Below the pieces are notes generated by a model, which worked only from the letters and a program-made list of their open reading frames with translations, was not told where the DNA came from and did no database searches. Positions 7,288 through 14,600 of a stretch of DNA of 26,313 bases are shown here, in pieces. The stretch covers positions 1 to 26,313 of IMG/VR virus record IMGVR_UViG_3300044700_000737; one strand, written 5' to 3'. Origin of the DNA: a virus. Both the position numbers and the translations under genes were made by a program. Positions within the stretch are counted from its first letter, which is position 1. The number at the start of each line of letters is the position of its first letter.

Positions 7288-8217
7288 CTATGCGGCCTTT
7301 TTTACCGCCTTGAGGAAATCCTCCGGCCTCGCCGAGACTTGGTCCCGAAGCGCCGGCGGCATGTCCCGCCAAGTCTGGCCCTCCGAGATTTTGCCCTTAG
7401 CGAGCAACCAGGCATTCACGACCTCCGCATGCGGCTCGAGAAAGGTCTCCAATAGTTCCGCTGCCGCATAAACCTGCGCCGCAGCCGCCACCGGAGCCTT
7501 CACCCCCCCGAAAAGCGAGGAAATGCTCGCAAACTCCAGAGGCAACTCATCCGCCAGCTCCGAGCGAGTCTTCGCATCGTAAGCCGCCGCATGCGTCGTA
7601 AAGAGCACCCGCTCCTTGCCACCTCGGCCCTTCGCCTTGCCAGATTCCGACTCCACGATCCGAGTCTTGAAGTTGAGAAAGAAAAGGTGATCCACCCACT
7701 CCTTCACCAGTGGCCCCGTCTGCTTGATCAGCTTCAGCTCATAGCGATCATAGGCTTGCACCTGATCCGGCGGCTCCACCCGTTTCACCTGAGCATGACC
7801 GATTAAAACCACATGGATCCCCGCAACGATGAGATTTTCCAGATCGTGAAGGAAACGAGCCATCCGCTCGCTTGCCATGGTAAAGCCCTTTCCATACGGA
7901 ATCTCCTCCAGCGACTTGATCTTCTTTTCCGCCTTCAGATCGTCGATGCACAGGCGCTCTGCCCAATCGATGGAGTCTAGGACGACCGTCTTGTAGCCAT
8001 AGCTACCCGAGGCCAGCTCCCGCACCACCTCCAGCAGCTCCGCCCAAGTCCCGATCTCTTGGCGAGGCACATCTAAGTGCGCCGTCCCCTTCTCCACATC
8101 GAGAAAGACCGGCTGCGGCATTTTGGCGGCCAGCGTGGTTTTGCCCACGGATTCCACCCCATAAAAGCAGACGCGCTGCGCCCGCTGTAGTTTTCCTGTT
8201 ACTATGTTCAGTTTCAT
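7288..8217 (-). CDS. Sak4-like RecA-fold ATPase (AAA_24), putative recombinase
   Basis: 309 residues with Walker A GVESVGKTT (20-28), a Walker B strand TVVLDSIDWAER (about 85-96) and a third strand HVVLIGHAQVK, the order typical of the phage AAA_24/Sak4 group. These proteins bind ssDNA and act as single-strand annealing or RecA-like recombinases. The neighbourhood (nuclease, SSB-like protein, RuvC-like resolvase) matches. The start at 8217 is preferred over the in-frame ATG at 8238 because GAGGA stands 9 bases before it. The C-terminal 100 residues are Ala-rich and helical and lack a recognised domain. Confidence 0.82.
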   Translation of the reverse strand: MKLNIVTGKLQRAQRVCFYGVESVGKTTLAAKMPQPVFLDVEKGTAHLDVPRQEIGTWAELLEVVRELASGSYGYKTVVLDSIDWAERLCIDDLKAEKKIKSLEEIPYGKGFTMASERMARFLHDLENLIVAGIHVVLIGHAQVKRVEPPDQVQAYDRYELKLIKQTGPLVKEWVDHLFFLNFKTRIVESESGKAKGRGGKERVLFTTHAAAYDAKTRSELADELPLEFASISSLFGGVKAPVAAAAQVYAAAELLETFLEPHAEVVNAWLLAKGKISEGQTWRDMPPALRDQVSARPEDFLKAVKKAA

Positions 8218-8221
8218 AAGT

Positions 8222-8374
8222 TTAATCCTCGTCATCAAATTCTTCCCAACGCCGGCGGCCCTCCTCCCGGCGATTCTTGAGTTCCTTCCACATCGACTCC
8301 CGCCCCAGCATGTAGCTCGCGTAGCAGCTCCCCAGCGTCAGCACCGCCAACAGGATTCCCATCGCCGCGCTCAT
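8222..8374 (-). CDS. Small single-pass membrane protein (50 aa)
   Basis: 50 residues: a hydrophobic segment at about 3-22 (AAMGILLAVLTLGSCYASYM), then a strongly charged tail with Lys/Arg and an acidic end (EEFDDED). The topology would be one membrane helix with a cytoplasmic tail. It starts in an ATGA overlap with the upstream gene and ends 4 bases before the Sak4-like start, so it sits in the coupled early operon. No family is recognised; a host-takeover or superinfection-related membrane protein is possible. Confidence 0.65.
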   Translation of the reverse strand: MSAAMGILLAVLTLGSCYASYMLGRESMWKELKNRREEGRRRWEEFDDED

Positions 8375-8634
8375 TTAGACTCCTCCACCAGCACGGTTTT
8401 GAGTGTCATCTTGGCCACCGGCCTCACCTCGGCCTTTTGCTCCAATATGAAATAAGTCCCGCTCGAATTCTCATCTCGGTCCATGAGCGGCAGGTCAGTG
8501 GACTTCCACCAGCCCTCAAAATCGTTCGCAATGAAACTCTCGGCGTTTTTCCTCGTCTCAAACGGCCCGAAAACCGTTTTCGTTCCGATGTTCTCGCCGT
8601 AAGACTCCTTATCAATCACCCAGAAAGCGCTCAT
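8371..8634 (-). CDS. Small early hypothetical protein
   Basis: 87 residues beginning MSAFWVIDKESYGENIGTKT. The start at 8634 is supported by GGGAGG just upstream and by the ATGA overlap with the preceding 40-residue gene. The sequence FGPFETRKNAESFIANDFEG resembles a small alpha/beta fold with a helix following a strand, as in many short phage early proteins, but I cannot assign a family. Role unknown. Confidence 0.7.
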   Translation of the reverse strand: MSAFWVIDKESYGENIGTKTVFGPFETRKNAESFIANDFEGWWKSTDLPLMDRDENSSGTYFILEQKAEVRPVAKMTLKTVLVEESK

Positions 8635-8753
8635 CGTGCCTCCCCCCATGTGGTGACCCAGTAGGTTGCGACCCCCAGCACAACGGCTGGGCCGACAGCG
8701 CGGAAAAATTCCCACGCGAACTGCAACTGACGCACTATGACTTCATGTTCCAT
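8631..8753 (-). CDS. Very small membrane-type protein (40 aa)
   Basis: 40 residues with a hydrophobic stretch at about 14-35 (EFFRAVGPAVVLGVATYWVT), likely one membrane helix. It begins 3 bases after the stop of the 46-residue gene and ends as ATGA on the next start. The unbroken overlap chain is the best evidence that it is translated. Function unknown. Confidence 0.55.
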   Translation of the reverse strand: MEHEVIVRQLQFAWEFFRAVGPAVVLGVATYWVTTWGEAR

Positions 8754-8756
8754 AAA

Positions 8757-8897
8757 TTATCTTTCCAGCACCACCCGAGTGGGTGTGCACTTGTGCACCC
8801 TGTAAAATTTCAGCCGCGCCTCCGCAGGGGTCGCCGCCAAGATGTAGTCCCCAAAAGGCCCGAAGAGCCCATTCGCCATGCAGTGCCAGAGTCTCAT
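8757..8897 (-). CDS. Very small early protein (46 aa)
   Basis: 46 residues, MRLWHCMANGLFGPFGDYIL then a charged region ending in TRVVLER. The start shares one base with the stop of the HTH gene (TGATG), indicating coupled translation. A second ATG 6 codons in could also be used. Unrecognised; the believable amino acid composition and precise junctions at both ends support it. Confidence 0.5.
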   Translation of the reverse strand: MRLWHCMANGLFGPFGDYILAATPAEARLKFYRVHKCTPTRVVLER

Positions 8898-9085
8898 CAG
8901 GCCGCCCTCCCCATCGCACGAGACAGGTCATTCCCCGACAGCCGCAGAGCCTTCAGCACATCCGCCTCGATAAACTTCCAACTCCGCCCCACCTTAAACG
9001 CCGGAATCTTCGAGTCCCGAGCCCACGACTCAATCGTCTCCTTCGCCACACCCAAAGCAATTGCGATCTCCCCCGCAGATTTCAT
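8897..9085 (-). CDS. Excisionase/MerR-type helix-turn-helix protein
   Basis: 62 residues with the classic small-HTH layout of the excisionase family: GEIAIALGVAKETIESWARD (helix-turn-helix), then KIPAFKVGRSWKFIEADVLK (wing and short helix). Such proteins bind DNA as accessory factors of integrases (Xis) or as small regulators. It is in the early leftward operon right after the ribbon-helix-helix gene, a suitable place for a directionality factor for the integrase encoded across the control region. It could equally be an early transcription regulator. The start overlaps the upstream stop as ATGA. Confidence 0.75.
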   Translation of the reverse strand: MKSAGEIAIALGVAKETIESWARDSKIPAFKVGRSWKFIEADVLKALRLSGNDLSRAMGRAA

Positions 9086-9255
9086 TTCCTCGCCCCCCCT
9101 TTGGTTTTGGCTTTGGTCTCCCGAGTCATTTTCTCACGGAGAGCCTCCGCTATTAACCGACTCACCGGAGCGCCCACCCGGTCACTCTTTCCTTTTAGGT
9201 AATCCATGAGACTTGCTGGAAGACTCACGCTTGTTCGTTCATATGCTGTCTGCAT
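9082..9255 (-). CDS. Ribbon-helix-helix (CopG/Arc-type) small regulator
   Basis: 57 residues. YERTSVSLPASLMDYL is a typical ribbon strand plus first helix, followed by VSRLIAEALREKM as the second helix and a Lys/Thr-rich tail: the pattern of CopG/Arc/MetJ-type DNA-binding dimers. As the first gene of the leftward operon it faces the control region 9256-9434, across which a second ribbon-helix-helix gene is transcribed rightward. It may autoregulate this operon. Confidence 0.72.
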   Translation of the reverse strand: MQTAYERTSVSLPASLMDYLKGKSDRVGAPVSRLIAEALREKMTRETKAKTKGGARK

Positions 9256-9434
9256 GACTCATACCGATATGATCGATCATACTTGTGCGACAAGAGATTT
9301 TTTTTGGGGAGACACAATTAGGTGTTCACCCCATCGAAAAAAATACTTGACATCGGCTCTGGCAAAGGGTCTGCGGGCTAAAAAATATTTTTATACCCGC
9401 TTGCATTTTTCATATCCGATATTACTAGTAAGGC
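9256..9434. promoter_or_regulatory. Divergent control region with several palindromes
   Basis: The 179-base gap between the two divergent ribbon-helix-helix genes is AT-richer than its surroundings and carries dyads. There is a perfect 14-mer TATGATCGATCATA (9268-9281), then CTTGT-GCG-ACAAG (9282-9294), an imperfect 28-base dyad with GCGGG/CCCGC arms (9373-9400), ATATC-C-GATAT (9412-9422) and TTACTAGTAA (9422-9431). A TTGACA lies at 9347-9352, but no matching -10 at normal spacing is convincing. The layout fits a promoter/operator region that decides between leftward early genes and rightward lysogenic genes. Which protein binds which site cannot be read. Confidence 0.65.
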
Positions 9435-9734
9435 ATGAGTGACGAAGAAAACTACCCGCGAATAACCATCACCCTTCCGCCCGATTTGGCTGCATGGGTG
9501 AAGCTAAAAAAAGACGAACTCGACGCCAAAGACCGCCGCATGAAAACCAGCGTCAGCGCCATCATCGCCGACGCCGTCGCCGACATGAAAGCCCGCGACC
9601 AAGCCAATGAATCGGGAAAGTCCACGCCCCAGAACAATTTGATCCGACCCTCTACCGAGACCTACGGTGGTGGATACTTAACTCCGAAGACCGCACGCTA
9701 CCAGAAGGGTGGGCGGCGCAAATCCACGACCTGA
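9435..9734 (+). CDS. Ribbon-helix-helix regulator (99 aa)
   Basis: 99 residues. PRITITLPPDLAAWVKLKKD and KTSVSAIIADAVADMKAR give a strand followed by two helices, the CopG/Arc-type fold, separated by a charged loop; a flexible tail with Gly/Thr/Tyr follows. It is the first gene on the plus strand and ends 4 bases before the lipoprotein gene. Being encoded opposite the replication operon, next to the att site and integrase, it is a candidate for the lysogeny-side regulator. AAGG close to the ATG is the only Shine-Dalgarno-like sequence. Confidence 0.75.
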   Translation: MSDEENYPRITITLPPDLAAWVKLKKDELDAKDRRMKTSVSAIIADAVADMKARDQANESGKSTPQNNLIRPSTETYGGGYLTPKTARYQKGGRRKSTT

Positions 9735-9738
9735 CCAA

Positions 9739-10146
9739 ATGAAAAAAACCACCATCCTCCTCATCGCCTTCGCCTCGGCCCTATTTTTCACCGGCTGCGC
9801 CACGCCCAAAAGCACCATCGACCTCGAGGCCAGCAAACGCGCCTGGGAAGCCAAATTCACTGACCGCACCGTCACCATCCATAGCGCCCCTAGCGGCGCC
9901 ATGATGGATCTCAACGGCGATGTCGTCGGCATTACCCCCTGCACCCTCGAGCTCAAGCGCTGCTACCGCGACAGCTGGCCCGCCAACGGCCTGTATGTCC
10001 AAATCCTCCGAGCCCGCTGGCTCGACGGCACCGTGCAAGAGCAGCATTTCCACACCATCGCCACTCCGCCCAAGCAAGTCGCCTACCTCCATCCGCACGC
10101 CCAGCACTACATGCGCCAAGCCCTTCCCACCCTCAGCCAAAACTGA
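9739..10146 (+). CDS. Small lipoprotein with PEGA-like domain (probable moron)
   Basis: 135 residues from the ATG at 9739: MKK, a hydrophobic segment TILLIAFASALFF and a lipobox ending FTGC, so the mature protein would be anchored to a membrane by a lipid on Cys 20. After it, VTIHSAPSGAMMDLNGDVVG followed by ITPCTLELK is the strand-turn-strand pattern of PEGA-type domains found in surface proteins. Lying between regulator and attachment site on the lysogenic strand, it may be expressed from the prophage and alter the cell surface or exclude other phages. An outer spanin was considered but the protein lies far from any lysis gene. Confidence 0.75.
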   Translation: MKKTTILLIAFASALFFTGCATPKSTIDLEASKRAWEAKFTDRTVTIHSAPSGAMMDLNGDVVGITPCTLELKRCYRDSWPANGLYVQILRARWLDGTVQEQHFHTIATPPKQVAYLHPHAQHYMRQALPTLSQN

Positions 10147-10152
10147 CCACTC

Positions 10153-10171
10153 GACGCAACACCGACGCAAC
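10153..10171 (+). repeat. Left pair of GACGCAAC repeats (candidate integrase arm sites)
   Basis: Two copies of GACGCAAC, at 10153-10160 and 10164-10171, spaced 11 bases start to start, lie to the left of the tRNA-like core. The same octamer recurs three times on the right side at 10362-10388. Short direct repeats about one helical turn apart on both sides of a core are the pattern of arm-type binding sites of tyrosine integrases. Confidence 0.6.
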
Positions 10172-10207
10172 GCCCTCGCAAAACAATGAAAACCAATCCT
10201 CCATCTG

Positions 10208-10254
10208 CGATTCGTAATCGATAGGTCACGAGTTCGAGTCTCGTCATCGGCTCC
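10208..10254 (+). other. attP: attP core: tRNA-Thr(CGT) 3' fragment
   Basis: The sequence reads as the 3' half of a tRNA: CGATT-CGT-AATCG (10208-10220) holds an anticodon loop with CGT; T-arm ACGAG/TTCGAGT/CTCGT spans 10228-10244; acceptor strand CATCGGC spans 10245-10251, then TCC. No GCCGATG partner for the acceptor stem and no D-arm occur upstream, and the outer pairs of the anticodon stem are broken, so the match to a host gene probably begins at 10208. This is typical of a phage attachment site carrying the 3' end of the target tRNA gene, with crossover in the anticodon stem-loop. The integrase gene starts 105 bases to the right. Confidence 0.8.
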
Positions 10255-10260
10255 CCTTCT

Positions 10261-10303
10261 AAAAGCCCGCTGAACCCCATGGAGACTGGTTCGGCGGGCT
10301 TTT
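10261..10303. terminator. Strong, probably bidirectional terminator next to att
   Basis: A long stem: AAAAGCCCGCTGAACC (10261-10276) pairs with GGTTCGGCGGGCTTTT (10288-10303) with one wobble, loop of 11 bases, A-run before and T-run after. On the plus strand it would end the regulator-lipoprotein transcript before the integrase; on the minus strand the mirrored A/T runs also suit termination. Confidence 0.8.
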
Positions 10304-10358
10304 CTGCTTTCTTCGTTAATATGTTTGAAAATTCGCGGAAATGGCTGAAAATGGGTAA

Positions 10359-11363
10359 ATGGACGCAACGGACGCAACAGGACGCAACACGCCCTTGATC
10401 ACTCTTCGGGAGGCCACGGTGCGGGGGGAGGCCAAGCATGTGGTTTTTTCACGAATCAATGGCATCGAGAAACGGACTTTTTTCCCGACGCGCTTGGAGG
10501 CGTCGCTGCACCGCGATGCTCTTTTGACGAAGCTACAGGCCCGAGGGACGGAGGCTTTTGAGCAGGCGGCGGGGATGACCGTGGCGCAGGTTTGGCGGGA
10601 GTTTAATCTGGTTCGCATGCCGAAGCTGAAGGAGGGAAATCACAAGCGGCTGTTGCTTTGGTGGTGGGGGAAATTTGTGGCGGAGCATGGGCCGATGGAT
10701 TTGTGCGATATCAAGCCGGGGCACATCGACAGGTTCCTTACCCGCCCAGAGTGGACCGGAACGACGGCGAAGCAGGGCTTTGATTACCTGCGGCTGGTTT
10801 GGAACTGGGCGGAGCGTTTCGATTTTGCACCGCGGAATCCGGTGCTCAAGATTGATGTGCCGGTGCGGACGACCACGCACCATTTGCTCACGCCGAAAAA
10901 TGTGGAGCGGTTGTTGGATTTGACAGCATCCAAGAATCGGCTGCGGGCGTGGTTGGTGCTGGGGGTCTTCGGGGGGATGCGGACGAGCGAGGTGTGGCGG
11001 GCGAAGCCGGAGCATGTGGAGGAGGCGGAGATTTTGGTGCCGCAGATCAAGTCCACGGATCCGGTGCCTCGGAAACGCTATGTGCCGATTCTGCCTGCCC
11101 TGCGGCGGCATCTGCCGGCGGATTGGGACTGCTTGGAGGAGGATTTCATCAAGCGCGGGCGGACGGCGCTGGCAGAGAAAATGAAGTGGGAGGAATGGCC
11201 GCAAAATTGTTTGAGACACACAGCGGCCTCGATGCACTTGGCGATGTGGCAGGACTCGGGGAAAACGGCCTTTTTCCTCGGGCACTCGTCGCCGCAGATG
11301 GTGAACAAAACCTATGCGCGAGCAGTCCGGCAGGCGGAGGCGGAGAGGTTTTGGGGGTTATAA
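10359..11363 (+). CDS. int: Tyrosine-type phage integrase
   Basis: 334 residues. A basic N-terminal arm-binding region is followed by a core-binding helical domain (about 65-160, VAQVWREFNLVRMPKLKEGN...) and a catalytic domain with the first Arg in FGGMRTSEVWR (about 206), a Lys in QIKSTDP, WPQNCLRHTAAS as box II, FLGHSS and the nucleophile Tyr in NKTYARAV (about 319). In box II the first His of the usual HxxR is Asn, as I recall for a group of related integrases with WPHNALRH. It catalyses recombination between attP and the host tRNA-Thr gene. The start codon is followed directly by three GACGCAAC repeats, so the enzyme may bind and repress its own translation-start region. Confidence 0.92.
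   Translation: MDATDATGRNTPLITLREATVRGEAKHVVFSRINGIEKRTFFPTRLEASLHRDALLTKLQARGTEAFEQAAGMTVAQVWREFNLVRMPKLKEGNHKRLLLWWWGKFVAEHGPMDLCDIKPGHIDRFLTRPEWTGTTAKQGFDYLRLVWNWAERFDFAPRNPVLKIDVPVRTTTHHLLTPKNVERLLDLTASKNRLRAWLVLGVFGGMRTSEVWRAKPEHVEEAEILVPQIKSTDPVPRKRYVPILPALRRHLPADWDCLEEDFIKRGRTALAEKMKWEEWPQNCLRHTAASMHLAMWQDSGKTAFFLGHSSPQMVNKTYARAVRQAEAERFWGL
10362..10388 (+). repeat. Right triplet of GACGCAAC repeats inside the int start
   Basis: Three copies of GACGCAAC at 10362-10369, 10371-10378 and 10381-10388, spaced 9 and 10 bases. They form codons 2-10 of the integrase gene and so explain its DATDATGRN start. Together with the two copies at 10153-10171 they flank the att core and are candidate arm-type sites. 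Confidence 0.6.
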
Positions 11364-11394
11364 AAAAACGCCCCGGCTTTTGGCTCGGGGCGTT
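11362..11394 (-). terminator. Terminator between convergent int and late operon
   Basis: AACGCCCCG (11367-11375) pairs with CGGGGCGTT (11386-11394). Read on the minus strand the stem is followed by a run of seven T, so it is a good rho-independent terminator for the late leftward operon. On the plus strand, no T-run follows, so it is weaker for the integrase transcript. Confidence 0.75.
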
Positions 11395-11413
11395 GGGTTG
11401 GGTTAAAATATTT

Positions 11414-11635
11414 CTACCCGCGAAAAAGCTCCGCGAGGCGTTTCCAATCTTCCTCACCAGGTTCCCAGTTTGGATCGGTAGTGCCTGTGGTGGTGATAAA
11501 GACGCGGTCGGTCTTAGGATCCTGGTTTAAGGATCGATCTCCGGCGCCCCAATTGATCTGCCGCATTGCTTCGGCGTAGGTCAACGGGGTTGACGGTTCG
11601 GTATTCTTCTTTTCCATAGATTGCAGAGGAGACAT
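11414..11635 (-). CDS. Small last gene of the late operon, overlapping the giant virion gene
   Basis: 73 residues, MSPLQSMEKKNTEPSTPLTY then YAEAMRQINWGAGDRSLNQ and an acidic C-terminal part ending WKRLAELFRG. The start at 11635 is preferred over 11617 because GGAAGG stands just before it. It overlaps the 3' end of the giant gene by 122 bases in another frame. Its composition past the overlap (11414-11513) is protein-like and it ends just before the terminator. No family recognised. Confidence 0.6.
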   Translation of the reverse strand: MSPLQSMEKKNTEPSTPLTYAEAMRQINWGAGDRSLNQDPKTDRVFITTTGTTDPNWEPGEEDWKRLAELFRG

Positions 11636-14600
11636 GTCCTTCCTTTCTGTAACTAACATTGTCGATGTTTTGAATTTGAGCAAGCGCTGTTCGTGAGCTG
11701 TTGGTCCATGCAAGTGCATTCTGCACAAATTTTGCAGGATCCAAATGGTCCAGCGTGTCATAACGGGCAGAGATTTCTGGCACATACTGGGAACGAAGCC
11801 CGAGCACATCGCCGCGTTCGTTTTTTGCTATAGTGAAGCCGTCGATGCCGTTTGCTTTGAATGCTTCGACGACGGCGTCGATCTCGGCGGGCTTGGCCGG
11901 TGATTTAAAACCAATTTCGACCATCGGCCGTGCGTTCGGGTGATCGATATCTACAACGAGCGATGTAAGCACATCGATCTGCCCGCGTCGGTCTGCGATG
12001 GCGAGGGCTTCTCGGATGGTTGGCTCAAGGTAGTTTTGCGAATCGATTTTGGCATCGCGCTGGACGCTGAATTCGACATCGAAGGTTGGCTCCAGCGTGC
12101 CCCCGTAGAGACCGCTGGATTCGGTGATGCGGGAGACGGCGAGGTTGGGAACTTTTCTGACTGCGTTTCGGAAGCTAATGCGCTCGGCTTCTTGCACCTT
12201 GGGATCAAATTTGTCGGCGCTGGTAAATGTGGTGAGGCCGATCTGGTATCGGTCCAAGTTGAGCTTGCCGGCTTCTTTATCGAACGAGCTTTTTTCGGCG
12301 CCCACGGTGTTTGTCCAACCGTTCGTTTCCCAGACATCTTTTTCGGCAAACCACATGACGGCTTGCAGGTCGTCTGGGTTCATATTGAGCTGGCGTGCTA
12401 CCTCGTCGTATATGCGCTGGCCATATTCAAAGTCGCCGCCGTAGTTGCCATCTTTGTCCACGGTAAACTTCACACCGGACTCCTGCTCTGGCAGTATGCG
12501 CCACTTTTTGATTTTGTTCGAGTAGAGCAGGCGGCGAAGGTTGCGTGCTGCCCACACATCGATGGTGGCTCGCAATGTCCGCCCAGTGAGGTTGCCTGCA
12601 AAGTTTGGAGTCTTTGGGCCCTTGGTCTGACTTAGCCAGATGCCGTATAGAGCATGCAGAACCTTTTGAGAGTTTGCGTTGTATTTGGCTCCATTTTGAC
12701 GGAGAGGAACTTCTTTGAAGGTATTGATGGCTTTGCGATACTCATCGTTGAGAGCAAACATCGACTCGCGCTTGTTTGGGTTTTTCGCAAGCCATTCTGT
12801 CTTAAGTTGACCAGATTCTGCCTTTGACTTGATGTCCATGACATGTGCGTCGAAGCGCTGCAAAAGGTCGTCGTATTTTCCAAGAGCAACTAATTTTAGA
12901 GCTTCAAGCCCTTGTTTGAAATTGGTGTCTACCGGAGTGCGGGCAGATGTCGCTCCGAGGAGTTGACCAAACACTTCGATGTTTGCACCGAATGAGCGCT
13001 GCAAGAAATCTCGCATCCTTCCATACCACCCCTTACCGGCGGCGATGGCTGGAATGCCTAAAACTCTTTTGGCTTCTGGAAGGAGAAGCGCCACGCCTTG
13101 CTTTACTGCAATGTTGTCGTCCTTGCTAAGACCAGGCGCTTTGCGTAGCTCGTATTCTTTTTTTGCAAAAACCACGCCACGCACTTGATTGCCTTTTTCA
13201 TCTAAAATTGGATTCCCATCTGAATCTTCCAATAGGTCGATTTTAGGCAGGCCGGTTTCATCTCGTTGGATTTCCAGCCTGGTTGCTTCTGGGTTGTTTT
13301 TTGCAACTTCAGTGATGCGCTTCTGTGCTTCTGTGATGGCTTGTCTATCTTCCCTGCTTGTAAATAGTTTTTTAAGGTCAGACATCGGAGCAAGCAGATT
13401 GTTTTCCTCCGTAGCGCGGGCCATTGCTTTTTCAAGAGTCGGGTAGTCTGTGACTTTTTTCCCTTCGGCATTGATGACTCGAGATTTGCCGTTTGGACCA
13501 GAAATGACCTTGTAAATCTCAGGGACTTTGAATCCTTGTTCTACAGGAGCATCTGTAGGTCCTGCCGCATCCGGCATGGCCTGCCCTGTCAGGTCTTTCG
13601 ACAAGTCCGGCATGGGGGCTGGCTTGTCGGGCATGAAGTTGCGGTTGGCGCGGTCGTAGTCGAAGTGGAAGCCGGTGCGGCCGGTGCCTACGGCGGCGTC
13701 TACGCGGTCGAGGCGGAATTGCTTTATCGCGCTGCCGAGGCCGAAGCTACCGGAGAGGGCGTTGCGCTCGCGGTTTTTGGTGGTGGCGATGCCGAGGATG
13801 GCATTGATGGCGTCTCGCTTCTCTTCGCCGATCTTGGTGCTGCCGGGGAGTTCCTGCCGGTGGTTCTCCATGTAGGTCTTGAGGTCGGATTCGATCTTGC
13901 CCATGTCGTAGTCGAAGGGGGCGAGGGCGGGGTTACGCTCGGCGATGCCTCGCATGGCGCGGTTGCGGAATTGCGAGAGGTCGAGCACGGTGGCGTTGAG
14001 GTTGCCTGCTTTGGTGAGTTCCCATCCCCAGGGGATGACTTCGCGGGTGATGGCTTCGAGGTTGCCGAGGCGGTTGACTCGGAAGGCGCCGGTGTCTCCG
14101 CTGCCGATGGCGTGGTAGCGGACCTGCATGCTTTCGCCAGCGGCTCCGAGGGCCTCGAACTGGCGGGCGAAGGCGCGGATGTGCGGCATGAAGCCGTTGA
14201 GGAAATCAAAGGTGGGCGGGAGGACTCGGCCTCGCACGGTGACGCGGCCATCTGCGGTCTTCTTGGGGCCGAGGACGGGGTTAGTGGGGTCGATGAGTTT
14301 GGAGCCGACGATGTTTCGGATCTGTTCTTTGACCTTGGCGTGTTCTTGGTTGAGGTCGCGTTGGTCGCGGAGGATGGCTTGGCCGGTGGCGGGGTCTTGC
14401 GTGGCAAAGGTGGTGACCTGCACGCCGTCGCCTCGGTCGTAGAATGTGACCTGGGGGTTGTTGGCGATGTCGCTGGCGCGGCCGCTGGGGGCGATGCGGT
14501 TTGGGCGGGGCTTTTCGTGGGTGGGGTCGTTGGCCCACTGGCGGTAGTTGTTGATGTAGGTGCCGAGCTGGTTGAGGAGGGCTTTGTCGGTGGCGAGGAT

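Noticed and set aside
9347-9380. Sigma-70 promoter starting at TTGACA 9347
   Set aside because: No plausible -10 hexamer at 16-18 bases; kept only as part of the general control region.
9739-10146. Outer-membrane spanin
   Set aside because: Has a lipobox but is not next to any endolysin or holin and carries a PEGA-like segment; no inner spanin partner is visible.
10185-10256. Functional tRNA-Thr gene
   Set aside because: No 5' acceptor strand or D-arm and broken outer anticodon-stem pairs; it is an attachment-site fragment.
10107-10439. Minus-strand frame containing TRLELVTYRLRIADG
   Set aside because: This is a common false translation of a tRNA 3' end on the opposite strand.
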